A model generated the notes under the pieces. That model saw only the letters and a program-made list of their open reading frames with translations. It ran no database searches and was not told the DNA's origin. Positions 26,854 through 36,518 of a DNA stretch of 64,000 bases are shown in pieces. The stretch is taken from the NCBI RefSeq assembly GCF_017873175.1, contig NZ_JAGGJW010000009.1, positions 186,001 to 250,000 on the forward strand, in the 5' to 3' direction. The number at the start of each line of letters is the position of its first letter. Position 1 is the stretch's first letter. The stretch is from Neorhizobium petrolearium. Its GTDB lineage: Bacteria > Pseudomonadota > Alphaproteobacteria > Rhizobiales > Rhizobiaceae. A program made the translations under genes and the position numbers.

Positions 26854-27230
26854 ACTCCCGGACGAAGAAATCCCGGACATTTGGCATTGAGCGCGATGGA
26901 CGCCATACAGCCGCCCGATTGCCCGTCGTGTAGAGGCGATTTTCATCGATGCTGTGGCGGGCCGCCGGATCGTGGATCAGACGTAGGGTTACGTCCGGAT
27001 AAGCAGTCGCGCACGGCCTGGCCTCAGCAATGCATGACACGGAAATTCCAGATCAACAGAGGCATCACGCCTCTTGGCGTCGTAGAACTGTGCAGAAGGC
27101 GCGCTCAAGCACGCGCAGCCGCAATGAGGCCGTTTTCCCTGGAGTATCAGAACCTGCCAACTTTCATCGAGCATCCTCGATGTCGCGCTTGGGCGGAGCG
27201 ACACGCTTTTTTGTTTCACTTCGATCGGTA
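26854..27230. other. Gap with no recognisable gene
   Basis: This is the space between the converging ends of the allophanate hydrolase gene and the diheme protein gene. Short open frames exist on both strands but none has a plausible start with a ribosome site or family resemblance. No clear terminator hairpin was found. Confidence 0.5.
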
Positions 27231-29129
27231 TCACGGTTTGAGTGGCGATGCGCTGCCTCCGCATACAATATCCGCGTGAACCGTGTAGCCGGCGCCATAC
27301 ACAACCCCGCTATAGTCGAAGCAGAAGCGCTTTGGCATCACTCGGAAGAGGTATCTCTTGCCGCAGACGGCTGGTACATCAATCGCATAATCTCGCATGG
27401 CGATGGCTGGTGAAGGATCAGTCCACTTCTTGTGTCCTGCAAACGACGCGTTCTTCAAGACGATCGCCGAACCGGAGACGCCGACCTCTCCGCGCGTGTT
27501 GGTAAACTGACTTCCTCTCGCTGCAGACACTGATGGAAACTCAGAATCGAAAGGCAGGCGCGCATCCGTAGGCGGATCGGCTATAATCATAGCGACGTTG
27601 AAGCGAACGTCGTCACGTGTTGGCACCTCTCCATAACCGTTCCGGTATCGCCATTTCAAGTGAAGCGCCGGGTGCTCGCGGTCTTGCGGCTGCCAGCTCA
27701 CCTCCGTCGTGAAATCCTTCGCGTCGAACCCGTCACCACTTTTGCCAGGAGCAGGGCAAGCGGTGTAAAGCGACTGATAGCCACATTCTTCTCCTCCCGC
27801 ATCCCAAAGGCACTGGCTCAAGCGGTTCCACTCTTCATCGCTGATTTCCGGCGACAGCGTTGACAGCTCGCCCCCGTTTACCGGAGGCATCCATGGGTAA
27901 AGCTTGCCTGTTCCTGAGCGGAGGGCCCAATCAGTGCGGTGGTTCTTGACGTTGGTGAGAAGCACCTTCTGCTCGAACAAGGCGTCCAACTGTCCTGGAG
28001 TAGGACGAGCGATCATCGGCATTTTCCCCGCCGCGTCCGCAGCAAAACGGCGCCCGGTCTCTAATGTCGTAAGACTATGGCAGGATGTGCATGGATGCCC
28101 TGGAAAACCCACCGCTTTCGCCCGCGTCATCTCGAACGCACGTCCGGCAGTGTAGCCGGAGCCGATAACCCGAAAAGGTGCCTCGGCCCTGGCGGTGCGT
28201 CCCGGAAGAAATTCACCTTGTGCAAATGCCGCAGCCCTGCCGTCTGCATCGCCAGACGCGTACGCGACCCTGGCCTGCTTGACATGCGGATCTATGACAT
28301 AGGGCTTCTTGTTGTCGTGGCACGCATGACAGTCGACCTTAAATGTCCTGTCGTAAAGTTCCCGAGCGCTAGCACGACCGGCTGCATCCGAGTAGGACTG
28401 TCCTCCTGGAGGAACAAAAGGCGTCGACCAATCGAAGGTGTCTCGATCTTTTCTTCCATCGATGAACGCGATCTCTCCCGTCAGATCGTTGAAGCCGATT
28501 GCACCGTAGAGCGCGAATTTGGGATCGGTGGACCTCCAATATTCGATGTTGTCCACTTCCAGACTGCTTGAAGACTTCCTGCACAGGAACGTCCACGAGA
28601 CGTGATTAAGGCTTACACGGGCCAGCCGGGAGTTCATGGCACAGTAGGCTGACGCCGCCAGCGAGGGCTTGTCACACTTTGGCAGGCTTGTCGTTCTTCT
28701 GACCAGATTGCCGTAGACATCCCTGTGTTCGAACTCCAGGGGAAGTCCGGGCTTGCTCAGATTCGGTGCCAGATCCACGCTGTTGCCATCAACCTCCAGG
28801 ATCAGACGCCTTGAATCCGGGGCATTGCAGTCGCCTGGCGGAATAGGCCCAAACACCGCTCTGGCTTCGTCTCCAAATTTCGTGATCGGGTCCTGGCTAA
28901 CCGCGGCCGGTTCCCAAAGGATGTCGGCATTCCATGCTTCGACAATCTCGCCAAAGCGCCGATTGTCTTCGGGCGCAAAGACACTGGTTCCGATCTCGTC
29001 GCCCACCGATGCGGCCGTCGCGGGGCTTCCTGTAACGACGAGAACAGAAAACAGGCCGGCGATTGCTACTGGAGTACGGCGTGTCGTAGGCGGGGGTCGG
29101 CCATGGGTTACGGCCGATGCGGGCTTCAT
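27231..29129 (-). CDS. Exported diheme cytochrome c-like protein of unknown function
   Basis: A 632-aa protein with an N-terminal export signal (TPVAIAGLFSVLVVTGSPAT, cut near ATAAS). Two heme-binding CxxCH motifs are present: CHACH near residue 269 and CTSCH near 350, about 80 residues apart, followed by a likely distal Met in KMPMIARPTP. Flanking regions (residues 50-250 and 430-632) are rich in Trp and Cys and were not recognised; the tail is a beta-rich stretch. Such proteins act in periplasmic electron transfer or as peroxidase-like enzymes. It overlaps the upstream SnoaL-like gene by four bases (ATGA), so the two are co-expressed. Its base composition looks less GC-rich than the operons to its left. 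Confidence 0.7.
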   Translation of the reverse strand: MKPASAVTHGRPPPTTRRTPVAIAGLFSVLVVTGSPATAASVGDEIGTSVFAPEDNRRFGEIVEAWNADILWEPAAVSQDPITKFGDEARAVFGPIPPGDCNAPDSRRLILEVDGNSVDLAPNLSKPGLPLEFEHRDVYGNLVRRTTSLPKCDKPSLAASAYCAMNSRLARVSLNHVSWTFLCRKSSSSLEVDNIEYWRSTDPKFALYGAIGFNDLTGEIAFIDGRKDRDTFDWSTPFVPPGGQSYSDAAGRASARELYDRTFKVDCHACHDNKKPYVIDPHVKQARVAYASGDADGRAAAFAQGEFLPGRTARAEAPFRVIGSGYTAGRAFEMTRAKAVGFPGHPCTSCHSLTTLETGRRFAADAAGKMPMIARPTPGQLDALFEQKVLLTNVKNHRTDWALRSGTGKLYPWMPPVNGGELSTLSPEISDEEWNRLSQCLWDAGGEECGYQSLYTACPAPGKSGDGFDAKDFTTEVSWQPQDREHPALHLKWRYRNGYGEVPTRDDVRFNVAMIIADPPTDARLPFDSEFPSVSAARGSQFTNTRGEVGVSGSAIVLKNASFAGHKKWTDPSPAIAMRDYAIDVPAVCGKRYLFRVMPKRFCFDYSGVVYGAGYTVHADIVCGGSASPLKP

Positions 29130-29716
29130 CTCGCTCGTATCCTGATGCCCGTGTCGTCTGTGATCACCTTCAGAATCCTAATCTTCCAGATCCCTTGGAT
29201 CTGTCGAAGCGTGGCGATTAGGTTCGCCGTGTAGTCGACTTGCGGGCTGCTGATGTTCAGAGATTGGATGAAGACAACGACCGATACGATTACATCGATG
29301 TCGCCATCCGCTTTCTTACCCATCAGAGCGTTTGTAAACAATCTGCGAGCCAGCGCATGTCCCACATCCAGCCTTGCAAACACGCCACCAAAATGGCTTG
29401 AGATGCCCTTCAAGAGCTCGGCGCGGTCCTGCGCAGAGGCCGAATCGAGGCCGCAAAGATAGTATTCCGCGTCTTCGGTGAAGACCTGCGCAAGCATGGC
29501 GGAATCTCTATTATCCATTGCCCATGCATATCGGGCCAGAGTATCCATGACAGCATTGCGCTCCTCCATGGTTACGGGCCGATAGCTTGAACCCACGCCT
29601 GAGAATTCCGCCCAAATTTTCTCATCCTGGGTTGGACATTCCTGCGCCAGGAGAATCCGAGGCGCAATGATAGCGATAAAGGTCGCGAATATCGCGACTT
29701 TGACTAACTCCCACAT
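29126..29716 (-). CDS. Exported SnoaL-like (NTF2-fold) protein
   Basis: A 196-aa protein with a signal peptide (VKVAIFATFIAIIAPRILLA, then QECPTQ). The mature part resembles SnoaL-like NTF2-fold proteins: TMEERNAVMDTLARYAWAMD, NRDSAMLAQVFTEDAEYYLC, and a C-terminal IWKIRILKVITDDTGIRIR strand. This fold serves as polyketide cyclase, dehydratase or ring hydroxylase small subunit, but exported versions have no assigned role. It is translationally coupled to the diheme protein, so a periplasmic redox pair is possible. No other pathway gene is adjacent. Confidence 0.65.
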   Translation of the reverse strand: MWELVKVAIFATFIAIIAPRILLAQECPTQDEKIWAEFSGVGSSYRPVTMEERNAVMDTLARYAWAMDNRDSAMLAQVFTEDAEYYLCGLDSASAQDRAELLKGISSHFGGVFARLDVGHALARRLFTNALMGKKADGDIDVIVSVVVFIQSLNISSPQVDYTANLIATLRQIQGIWKIRILKVITDDTGIRIRAR

Positions 29717-29963
29717 TCGAACACCTCTTCCATAGCGTCTATCGATTGCAGATTTGAAAAGCTGCGAGTTCAGATGATAATCTGCCGTGTGATGATCGTG
29801 TGCTGCGTCAGTACAGTGGCGGCCGAGCGTGCGAAGTGTTGTGCGCTCGCTATAGACTTGGCACGCCGGCCCTACTTCTTGGATATCTCAATTTACTAAT
29901 GTAGCGTGAGGCTATCTAGAGCGCAATTAAGTTAGCAACCTTCATCCCTATGAAGGAGGCACT

Positions 29964-32900
29964 GTGAACGACATTGAAAAATGGCTGACCGCCGTGGGAT
30001 TAGCGCAACTTGCGCAGAAGTTCGCTCGCGCTCAGATCGATCTCGATAGCCTGAGGTTGCTCAACGACAAAGATTTACGCGAGTTGCGAATCCCGATGGG
30101 CCCGAGGCGGAAGCTGGTGGCGGCTATTGCGGCAATGGAGCAGCCGGGCGATGCGAAAGCGCAACGCAGTCCGCCAGAGCGTCGCCAGGTGACCATTCTG
30201 TTTTGCGACATGGTGGGATCGACAGAATATGCGGCGCGGCTTGATCCGGAAGATTTCAGCGATCTGACACAGAGCTACCTTACCCGGTGCGGTGGTCTTG
30301 CCAGATCGCATGGCGGCTTCGTCGCCAACTACGCTGGCGATGCCCTCCAGGTTCTGTTCGGTTATCCAGTCGCGGAAGAGAATGATGGGGAGCGCGCTCT
30401 CGATCTTGCGTTCGACCTGTTGCTGGCAGTTCCTCGGATCGAGGTCCCTGATCAAACGCCGCTGAACATTCGGATTGGGATCGCCAGCGGACTGGTCGTC
30501 ATGGGCGACGTCGAGGGGGCACCGCCTGGTTTGCCCACCGTGGCTTTCGGACCGGTACCCAATCTCGCACAGCGATTACAAATGCTGGCGCCTCCGCAGA
30601 CGATCCTCGTCGATCAGAGCACATACGCATCGGCCCGTCGCGCCTACGAATTTCAAGATCTTGGCGCTACAGTTGTGAAGGGCTTTGCCGAGCCGATCCA
30701 CATCTGGCGTGCCAGCAAGGCCCTGCCGAGCAGCGACAGATTTAGCAAAGCCCGGATTACGCGACTGATCGGGCGAAGGAGCGAGATCGAGCAGGTTCTT
30801 GCTCTTTGGAGGCTGATCACCAAGCAAGGTGTCGCGCGCTGGCTGCTGATCTGCGGAGAACCTGGAATTGGGAAATCAAGGCTCCTATTCGAAGTCGCCA
30901 AGAGAATACAGGCGAAAAAGACGTTAATTGCGCAGTGTTCCGCCGCTTACAGCAACAGCGCCCTTTTCCCTTTCCTGCAACTGCTCAGACAAGAAGCCGG
31001 TATCACCAATGCGCTGCCGCCAGCCGATGCCGCGAGAAGGCTGGAAACCGCCCTCGTGACGAGCGGCGTTCCATTGTCAGTCTCGTTTCCGATATTTGCC
31101 AGGCTGCTCTTCCTCGAGCAGATGGACTATCCGCCCTCCGAACTCACATCGAGCGAGCAGCAGTCGATCGTCAGCCAGGTCTTTGTGGATTGGCTCCGCC
31201 ACATGACGCTGCAAGGTCCGCTCTTGCTGGCCATCGAGGACGCGCAGTGGATTGACCCCTCTTCAAGCAACCTCCTGGATGGGCTTTTCAAGGCCGGCGA
31301 TTTTCCTGCGCTTGTGCTGATAACCTCGCGTAACGACGTGGTGAGTTTCGGGGATCGGCGACCGGCCATAGATTGCCTGAAACTCGGACGCCTCAGCCGC
31401 GAAGAAACCGGTGCGCTCATCGAAAGCGCCACCCAAGGCATCAAGCTCGCATCGGCGGTAACCCAATCGCTGCTCAGGAAGGCGGAAGGGGTGCCGCTAT
31501 ACGTGGAAGAGCTTGCAAGATCTGCTGCGGAGCTAACAGCCTCTGGCGCCCCAGCGAACGCAAGCGACACTCCCATTGAGGTTCCCAACAATCTTCAGTC
31601 CGCCCTGCTCGCGAGACTCGACAAACTTGGACAGGGAAAGACAATCGCACAGGTTGCCGCGGTTATCGGGCGCGAGTTTGACATGAGGATGCTGTCACGA
31701 GTTGCCAATGTATCTGTGGACGCGCTGAAGCTGCAACTGGAACGTTTGACCGAGGTTGGCCTGATATCACCGCAGCCCTTCGCCGACTGGCCGAGATACG
31801 CATTCACACATGTATTGTTGCAGGAGGCTGCCTGCGGAGCGCTGCTCCGCGAGAAGCGGCGACTACTTCACGCGCGGGTCGCCCAGACAATCGAAGAAAC
31901 GGAGCCAAGCACTGCCATTGAACATCCGGAGGTACTGGCGCAGCATTTATATGAGGCGGGGCAATTCGAGCGCGCCGCCGATCAGTGGCTGCATGCAGGA
32001 CTGAAACTCGGGCAGACGTGGGCGAAAGTTGAAGCTGCGAACATGTTTGCCAAAGGACTGGCTTGTCTGCAAAAGCTACCGCCGTCCAGCGATCGAGATC
32101 GCAGGGAACTGCGGTTGGAGCTAGAACGCGGCGATGTGTTGTATGCGACATATGGGTACGTCACGCGCGAGGGAAGTGCCGCCTACCGCAATGTGATGCG
32201 GCTTAGCGAGGCATTGGGTGACGCGGAGGCCGCTATCCGAGCATTGGATGGTTTATTCGGCACCGCATTTAATTCTGCCCGCTTCAATGACGCAGAATGG
32301 GCAAGCAATCAGCTAGTCGACATAGGGAGAAACCGGCAAAACATCAGAGCCCTTGTTCTGGGCATGCAGTTTCTGGGCATGTGTGCATTCTCACGGGGGC
32401 GGTTCGATAAGGCCCGGCCATATCTGGAGCAAGCACTGGCATATCAGGCGGCCGCCGAAGAGATAGGAAGCGACTTCCCCAGCATGTCGATGATCTATCT
32501 ATCTTGGACACTGCAGCTTCTTGGCGAGGGAAAGGAAGCCTTGGCGCTCTTCCAGCAGGCCGAAGCGCAGGCACGTCAGCAAACCGACTACCGACTTGCG
32601 GCATGTCTCGGCAACGGCTGTATCCTCATGGCCCTTCGTCATGATGCCACAATGCTCGAACCGATGATCAACGAACTGATACCGTTGGCGAGAAAGAATG
32701 GATTTCAGCTCTGGCTGAACATGGCGACGTTCTTTCAGGGCTGGATGCTCGTGGTGACTCGCCAGGATGCATCTGGCCTCGATCAAATGCGGCACATCTG
32801 CGACAACATGGGCGAGCAGGAGATCGATAAAACCTGTTATCTAGGTGTCCTTGCCGAAACCTATCTTAGATTGGGTCGGATTGCGGAAGCGTCAGATACG

Positions 32901-33002
32901 GTGCAACAGGCCCTTGCTCTCGCAAAGAAAACGGGCGAGCGATACTATTTCGCCGAACTGTTGCGCTTGAGGGGCGAGTTAAAGCTAAGCGATACCTCTT
33001 GA
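29964..33002 (+). CDS. Class III adenylate/guanylate cyclase with SAM, AAA-ATPase and TPR-like regions
   Basis: A 1012-aa cytoplasmic signalling protein. Residues 1-60 form a SAM domain (IEKWLTAVGLAQLAQKFARA). Residues about 72-245 are a class III cyclase domain with both metal-binding Asp: VTILFCDMVGSTEYAARLDP and FVANYAGDALQVLFGYP. From about 270 an AAA/NB-ARC-like ATPase follows, with P-loop ICGEPGIGKSRLLFEVA near 296, LLAIEDAQWIDPSSSNLLDG as Walker B and LLITSRN-type sensor sequence. The C-terminal 350 residues are helical TPR-like repeats (for example ALAYQAAAEEIGSDFPSMSM). This architecture is frequent in rhizobia. Purine specificity was not determined. GAAGGAGG precedes the ATG. It is apparently a single-gene unit. 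Confidence 0.9.
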   Translation: MNDIEKWLTAVGLAQLAQKFARAQIDLDSLRLLNDKDLRELRIPMGPRRKLVAAIAAMEQPGDAKAQRSPPERRQVTILFCDMVGSTEYAARLDPEDFSDLTQSYLTRCGGLARSHGGFVANYAGDALQVLFGYPVAEENDGERALDLAFDLLLAVPRIEVPDQTPLNIRIGIASGLVVMGDVEGAPPGLPTVAFGPVPNLAQRLQMLAPPQTILVDQSTYASARRAYEFQDLGATVVKGFAEPIHIWRASKALPSSDRFSKARITRLIGRRSEIEQVLALWRLITKQGVARWLLICGEPGIGKSRLLFEVAKRIQAKKTLIAQCSAAYSNSALFPFLQLLRQEAGITNALPPADAARRLETALVTSGVPLSVSFPIFARLLFLEQMDYPPSELTSSEQQSIVSQVFVDWLRHMTLQGPLLLAIEDAQWIDPSSSNLLDGLFKAGDFPALVLITSRNDVVSFGDRRPAIDCLKLGRLSREETGALIESATQGIKLASAVTQSLLRKAEGVPLYVEELARSAAELTASGAPANASDTPIEVPNNLQSALLARLDKLGQGKTIAQVAAVIGREFDMRMLSRVANVSVDALKLQLERLTEVGLISPQPFADWPRYAFTHVLLQEAACGALLREKRRLLHARVAQTIEETEPSTAIEHPEVLAQHLYEAGQFERAADQWLHAGLKLGQTWAKVEAANMFAKGLACLQKLPPSSDRDRRELRLELERGDVLYATYGYVTREGSAAYRNVMRLSEALGDAEAAIRALDGLFGTAFNSARFNDAEWASNQLVDIGRNRQNIRALVLGMQFLGMCAFSRGRFDKARPYLEQALAYQAAAEEIGSDFPSMSMIYLSWTLQLLGEGKEALALFQQAEAQARQQTDYRLAACLGNGCILMALRHDATMLEPMINELIPLARKNGFQLWLNMATFFQGWMLVVTRQDASGLDQMRHICDNMGEQEIDKTCYLGVLAETYLRLGRIAEASDTVQQALALAKKTGERYYFAELLRLRGELKLSDTS

Positions 33003-33462
33003 ACCTCGGCAACCTATTTTGGCCGATACGGACATTCTTGTCTGCCTGCGACTCGCGCCGCCGGAGACCGAGGTTGTGCTGGATAACCGACCTCTTCGCG
33101 GCGGTGCCGCAAGGAAACCAGCATTGTTCATCTCGGACGCAGTCTCCGGCTCGATCATGAGGCTCTGCTTGAAGCCTTGGATAGTAGGTGCGGTCATGGA
33201 TGTGATCGCTCGTGTACCATGCTGATTAACTGACGGCAATTCTCACCAGCCTACCTGAATTTGCGCCCGCGCTACATCGAACAGCTCATAAATCACCTCG
33301 ACAGTTGGCTGGTAGTCGATGATGACAGATCTGTCCGACTTGACAGGTTGCGCCTCGCCCGCGCCAAGGGTAGCAGTACCGACCTCAGTGAGACATGATG
33401 GCTGCAGGGTAATGCAATACCCGGCCTCCTGTTACAATCGAAACTGCTCAGGAGGAGACGCG
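33003..33462. other. Gap with no recognisable gene
   Basis: The 460 bp between the cyclase and the acetyltransferase hold short open frames on both strands, none with family resemblance. A good ribosome site for the downstream gene (AGGAGGAG) lies at the right end. No terminator-like hairpin stands out after the cyclase stop. Confidence 0.5.
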
Positions 33463-33969
33463 ATGTCCGTCGTCATTCGTTTGCTGGAGCCCGGAGATAC
33501 TTTCATCTCAAGCTTGGCCGCGGTTATGCAGGAGATGCAGGACCACTACCAGGTACCCAGCCCTGCCTATCCGGAAATAGTCGCCGGCATTGAGGGAAGG
33601 CCGCCTGGGGCGGAAATCCTGATCGCAGCTGAAAACGACGCTCTTGTCGGCTTCGCGGCTTTTTCCGGAATCTATCCTGGCCCGTACCTGCGGCCAGGCC
33701 TGTTCCTGAAGGAACTCTATGTCGGCAACCGGCATAGAGGTAAGGGCTTTGGTCGCCTCATCATGCAGGCCCTGGCCAGCATAGCCCGCGATCGGGGACT
33801 TTCCCGTATCGACTGGACGGCGGATCCGGAAAACCTCAGACTCCTGTCTTTCTACGACGACATCGGCGGAGCCCGAAAACCCGATAAGCTGTTCTATCGC
33901 CTCGACGGATCGGCGCTAGATGACCTCGCGGGCCTTGCCGTCGATTCAGAAAAGAGACAACGAGCATAA
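33463..33969 (+). CDS. GNAT-family N-acetyltransferase
   Basis: A 168-aa acetyl-CoA-dependent acyltransferase. The GNAT core is clear: beta strand LIAAENDALVGFAAFSGIYP, then the motif A segment LFLKELYVGNRHRGKGFGRL with the RxxGxG acetyl-CoA loop, and IDWTADPENLRLLSFYDDIG as motif B. The C-terminus YRLDGSALDDLAG suggests a small-molecule acetylating branch. AGGAGGAG supports the ATG at 33463; the longer frame to 33319 lacks similarity. It ends one base before the convergent LysR gene. The substrate is unknown. Confidence 0.88.
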   Translation: MSVVIRLLEPGDTFISSLAAVMQEMQDHYQVPSPAYPEIVAGIEGRPPGAEILIAAENDALVGFAAFSGIYPGPYLRPGLFLKELYVGNRHRGKGFGRLIMQALASIARDRGLSRIDWTADPENLRLLSFYDDIGGARKPDKLFYRLDGSALDDLAGLAVDSEKRQRA

Positions 33970-33970
33970 C

Positions 33971-34870
33971 TTAGTCCTGCATATCCTCCGCGATCGCGCC
34001 TAACCATTTTTCGAAGATGCACATGGATTCGCTCGAGGCGATGTTTTCGGGTCGTGCGAACCAGTAACCGTAGTCGCTTCGATAGGCGAATCCATGCGGA
34101 TTGACGAACCGGCCGGCGGCGAGGTCTTCGAGAATCAGGCCGCGGGGAATGAGCGCCATCCCCTGCCCCGCGAGTGCCGCTCGGATGACCATGGTATAAT
34201 AGCCAAACCTTGTCGTATGCCGCACTTCAAGCCCCGGATAGCCGGAGCTTGCCGCAAAATGGCGCCAATGCAGCGGCGTCTGCGGATGCTCCAACATGAC
34301 GCCGTTCGCCAGTTCCTCGATAGTATGCGGGTGCCCAACCTGTTGCCAGTAGGACGGCGCGCTCACGAGCAGGACGTCGCGACCAAAAAGGTAGCGTGTG
34401 TGTTCGCCCGGCAAGGGTTGGGTGAGAAAACGGAATATGCCGTCAGGGACTTCCGACTGTGTCGGCGACACGAAGGTCGTGAACTGCACCTCGATTTCGG
34501 GATGGGCTGCGGTAAATCCGGCAAAACGCGGCAGGAGCCAGCGATCACCGAAGATCGGCGGCACTTGCAGGCGCAGGACGCGCGGGCCGGGCTTCAGCCG
34601 CGCAACCCTAAGCGCCGCATCCTCCATCGCTTTCAGCGCCGTGCGCGCATGCTCGATATAGATGGTTCCCACCTCCGTCGGAACCATACCACGCGGTGTC
34701 CGGACGAAAGCCGGACTGCCGATCAGCCTCTCGAGCGATAACAGCTGTTTACTGACTGCGCTTTGCGTAAGGTTCGTGCTGTCTGCGGCAGCACTGGTCG
34801 AACCGCGCTCCGCGACCGCCAGCAGGACCCTCAGCGCCGTCGTTGAAGGCAGTTGCCGCCCCGAAGTCAT
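33971..34870 (-). CDS. LysR-family transcriptional regulator (GcvA-like)
   Basis: A 299-aa activator-type regulator. The N-terminal winged helix is LPSTTALRVLLAVAERGSTS, AAADSTNLTQSAVSKQLLSL, FVRTPRGMVPTEVG. The effector domain follows, with VLRLQVPPIFGDRWLLPRFA and PLHWRHFAASSGYPGLEVRH, a layout like the GcvA group. ATG at 34870 is chosen because a GGAG site precedes it and the protein then begins like family members; an upstream ATG at 34939 would add 23 residues. It is divergent from the argH-led operon with a 193-bp gap and probably controls it. Confidence 0.9.
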   Translation of the reverse strand: MTSGRQLPSTTALRVLLAVAERGSTSAAADSTNLTQSAVSKQLLSLERLIGSPAFVRTPRGMVPTEVGTIYIEHARTALKAMEDAALRVARLKPGPRVLRLQVPPIFGDRWLLPRFAGFTAAHPEIEVQFTTFVSPTQSEVPDGIFRFLTQPLPGEHTRYLFGRDVLLVSAPSYWQQVGHPHTIEELANGVMLEHPQTPLHWRHFAASSGYPGLEVRHTTRFGYYTMVIRAALAGQGMALIPRGLILEDLAAGRFVNPHGFAYRSDYGYWFARPENIASSESMCIFEKWLGAIAEDMQD

Positions 34871-35063
34871 TCCTGTCTCCACGCCATGTCTGCCCGTGCC
34901 GTCTTCCGTCGTCTCAAGGGAAATCCGTCCAAGGATCACAGTAGGCCGAATGGCATATTGGAGCTAGTCGCTTTCGTCATAGGGACCACGAAATAACTTC
35001 GCTTGTTCAACAAAGGAGCACGTGCAAGCCTTGCCAAAAGTTTAGACAAACAGGGGAAGATGA

Positions 35064-36518
35064 ATGGCTGAACCCACGCAGCTCTGGGGCGGACGCTTCA
35101 AATCCGGACCATCCGAAGCCTTGGCGAATCTGTCTCGGGCACCTGTCTCCTATTTCCGCCTCTACCGCGAAGACATTGCAGGGTCGCGAGCCCATGCTTC
35201 CGAGCTGAAGCGGGCCGGCGTTCTGGACGAAAGCGAATTTGCCGCGATCCGCAAGGCGCTCGACGATATCGAAGCAGACGTTACCGCAGGACGCGAAACA
35301 CCGATCCCGGGGGATGAGGACGTTCACACGTTCCTCGAACGCCTCCTCATGGCACGCCTCGGCACGCTCGGTGGCAAGCTTAGGGCCGGCCGCTCGCGCA
35401 ACGACCAGACGGCCAACAACACCCGCCTCTACCTGCGCCGGATGGCGCGCGAGTTGAGCGCCGGCATCATCGCTGTCGAAGAGGCGATCCGGAAGCAGGC
35501 GATACTGCACACCGAAACGGTGATGCCCGGCTTTACCCACCTGCAGCCGGCGCAGCCCGTCGTGCTCGGCCATCACCTGATGGCGCATGCCCAGTCGCTG
35601 CTTCGGGACCTGCAGCGCTTCATCGATTTCGACCGCCGCTTCGATCGGTCGCCGCTCGGCGCTGCAGCGCTTGCCGGCTCCGGCATTGCCTGCCGCCCTG
35701 ACCTGTCAGCCATTGAACTCGGCTATTCGGCAGCGTGCGAGAACTCGATCGATGCCGTCGCCTCGCGCGACGTCGTGGCGGAATTCCTGTTCATCTGCTC
35801 GCTCGTCGCGGTCGATCTGTCGCGGCTCGCCGAGGAAATCTGCATCTGGAGCTCCAAACAGTTCAGCTGGGTCCGCCTGCACGATTCGTATTCGACCGGC
35901 TCATCCATCATGCCGCAGAAGAAGAACCCCGACATCGCCGAACTCACGCGCGGCATGTCGGGGACGCTGATCGGCAACATCGCGGGCTTCCTGGCAACGA
36001 TGAAGGCTATGCCGCTTGCCTACAATCGCGACCTGGCGGAAGACAAGCGCGCCCTCTTCGAGACCATCGACGTCCTGCAACTCATCCTGCCGGCCTTTGC
36101 CGGAATGGTCGAAACGCTGGACTTCCAGGTGGACAGGCTTAGGCAGGAAGCGCCTCGCGGCTTCACGCTGGCAACCGAAGTTGCCGACTGGCTTGTCGGA
36201 CAGAACGTCCCGTTCGCCGAGGCGCACGAGATCACCGGCGCCGTGGTTCGCTATTGTGAAGAGCGCGGCCACGATCTCTCCGGCCTGACTGCGGAAGATC
36301 TTCCGAACATCGATCCGCGGCTGACGCCTGATATGCTGAAAGCCGTCACGCTCGAACATGCACTCGCCAGCCGGACCGGCTACGGCTCGACCGCACCGCA
36401 ACGGGTGCGGGAGCAGATCGACCGTTTCTCCGAGACGCTCGAAACCTGCCGCGCCTTCGCCGCCGCATCGCCGTCTCCGCGTGGCGACAAGGTGGGAAAG
36501 GAGCAGGTCGCCCGATGA
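35064..36518 (+). CDS. argH: Argininosuccinate lyase paralogue
   Basis: A 484-aa fumarase/aspartase-superfamily lyase. It opens with LWGGRFKSGPSEALANLSRA and carries RAGRSRNDQTANNTRLYLRR, MPGFTHLQPAQPVVLGHHLM and the signature GSSIMPQKKNPDIAELTRG with the catalytic Ser loop. ArgH cleaves argininosuccinate to arginine and fumarate. Its position as first gene of an uptake operon, with no other arg genes near, suggests an accessory copy acting on an imported argininosuccinate-like or N-substituted aspartate compound rather than the housekeeping enzyme. Its stop overlaps the permease start (ATGA). Confidence 0.9.
   Translation: MAEPTQLWGGRFKSGPSEALANLSRAPVSYFRLYREDIAGSRAHASELKRAGVLDESEFAAIRKALDDIEADVTAGRETPIPGDEDVHTFLERLLMARLGTLGGKLRAGRSRNDQTANNTRLYLRRMARELSAGIIAVEEAIRKQAILHTETVMPGFTHLQPAQPVVLGHHLMAHAQSLLRDLQRFIDFDRRFDRSPLGAAALAGSGIACRPDLSAIELGYSAACENSIDAVASRDVVAEFLFICSLVAVDLSRLAEEICIWSSKQFSWVRLHDSYSTGSSIMPQKKNPDIAELTRGMSGTLIGNIAGFLATMKAMPLAYNRDLAEDKRALFETIDVLQLILPAFAGMVETLDFQVDRLRQEAPRGFTLATEVADWLVGQNVPFAEAHEITGAVVRYCEERGHDLSGLTAEDLPNIDPRLTPDMLKAVTLEHALASRTGYGSTAPQRVREQIDRFSETLETCRAFAAASPSPRGDKVGKEQVAR

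Noticed and set aside
26854..27230. Short open frames between allophanate hydrolase and the diheme gene as genes
   Set aside because: No ribosome site, no similarity, and competing frames on both strands.
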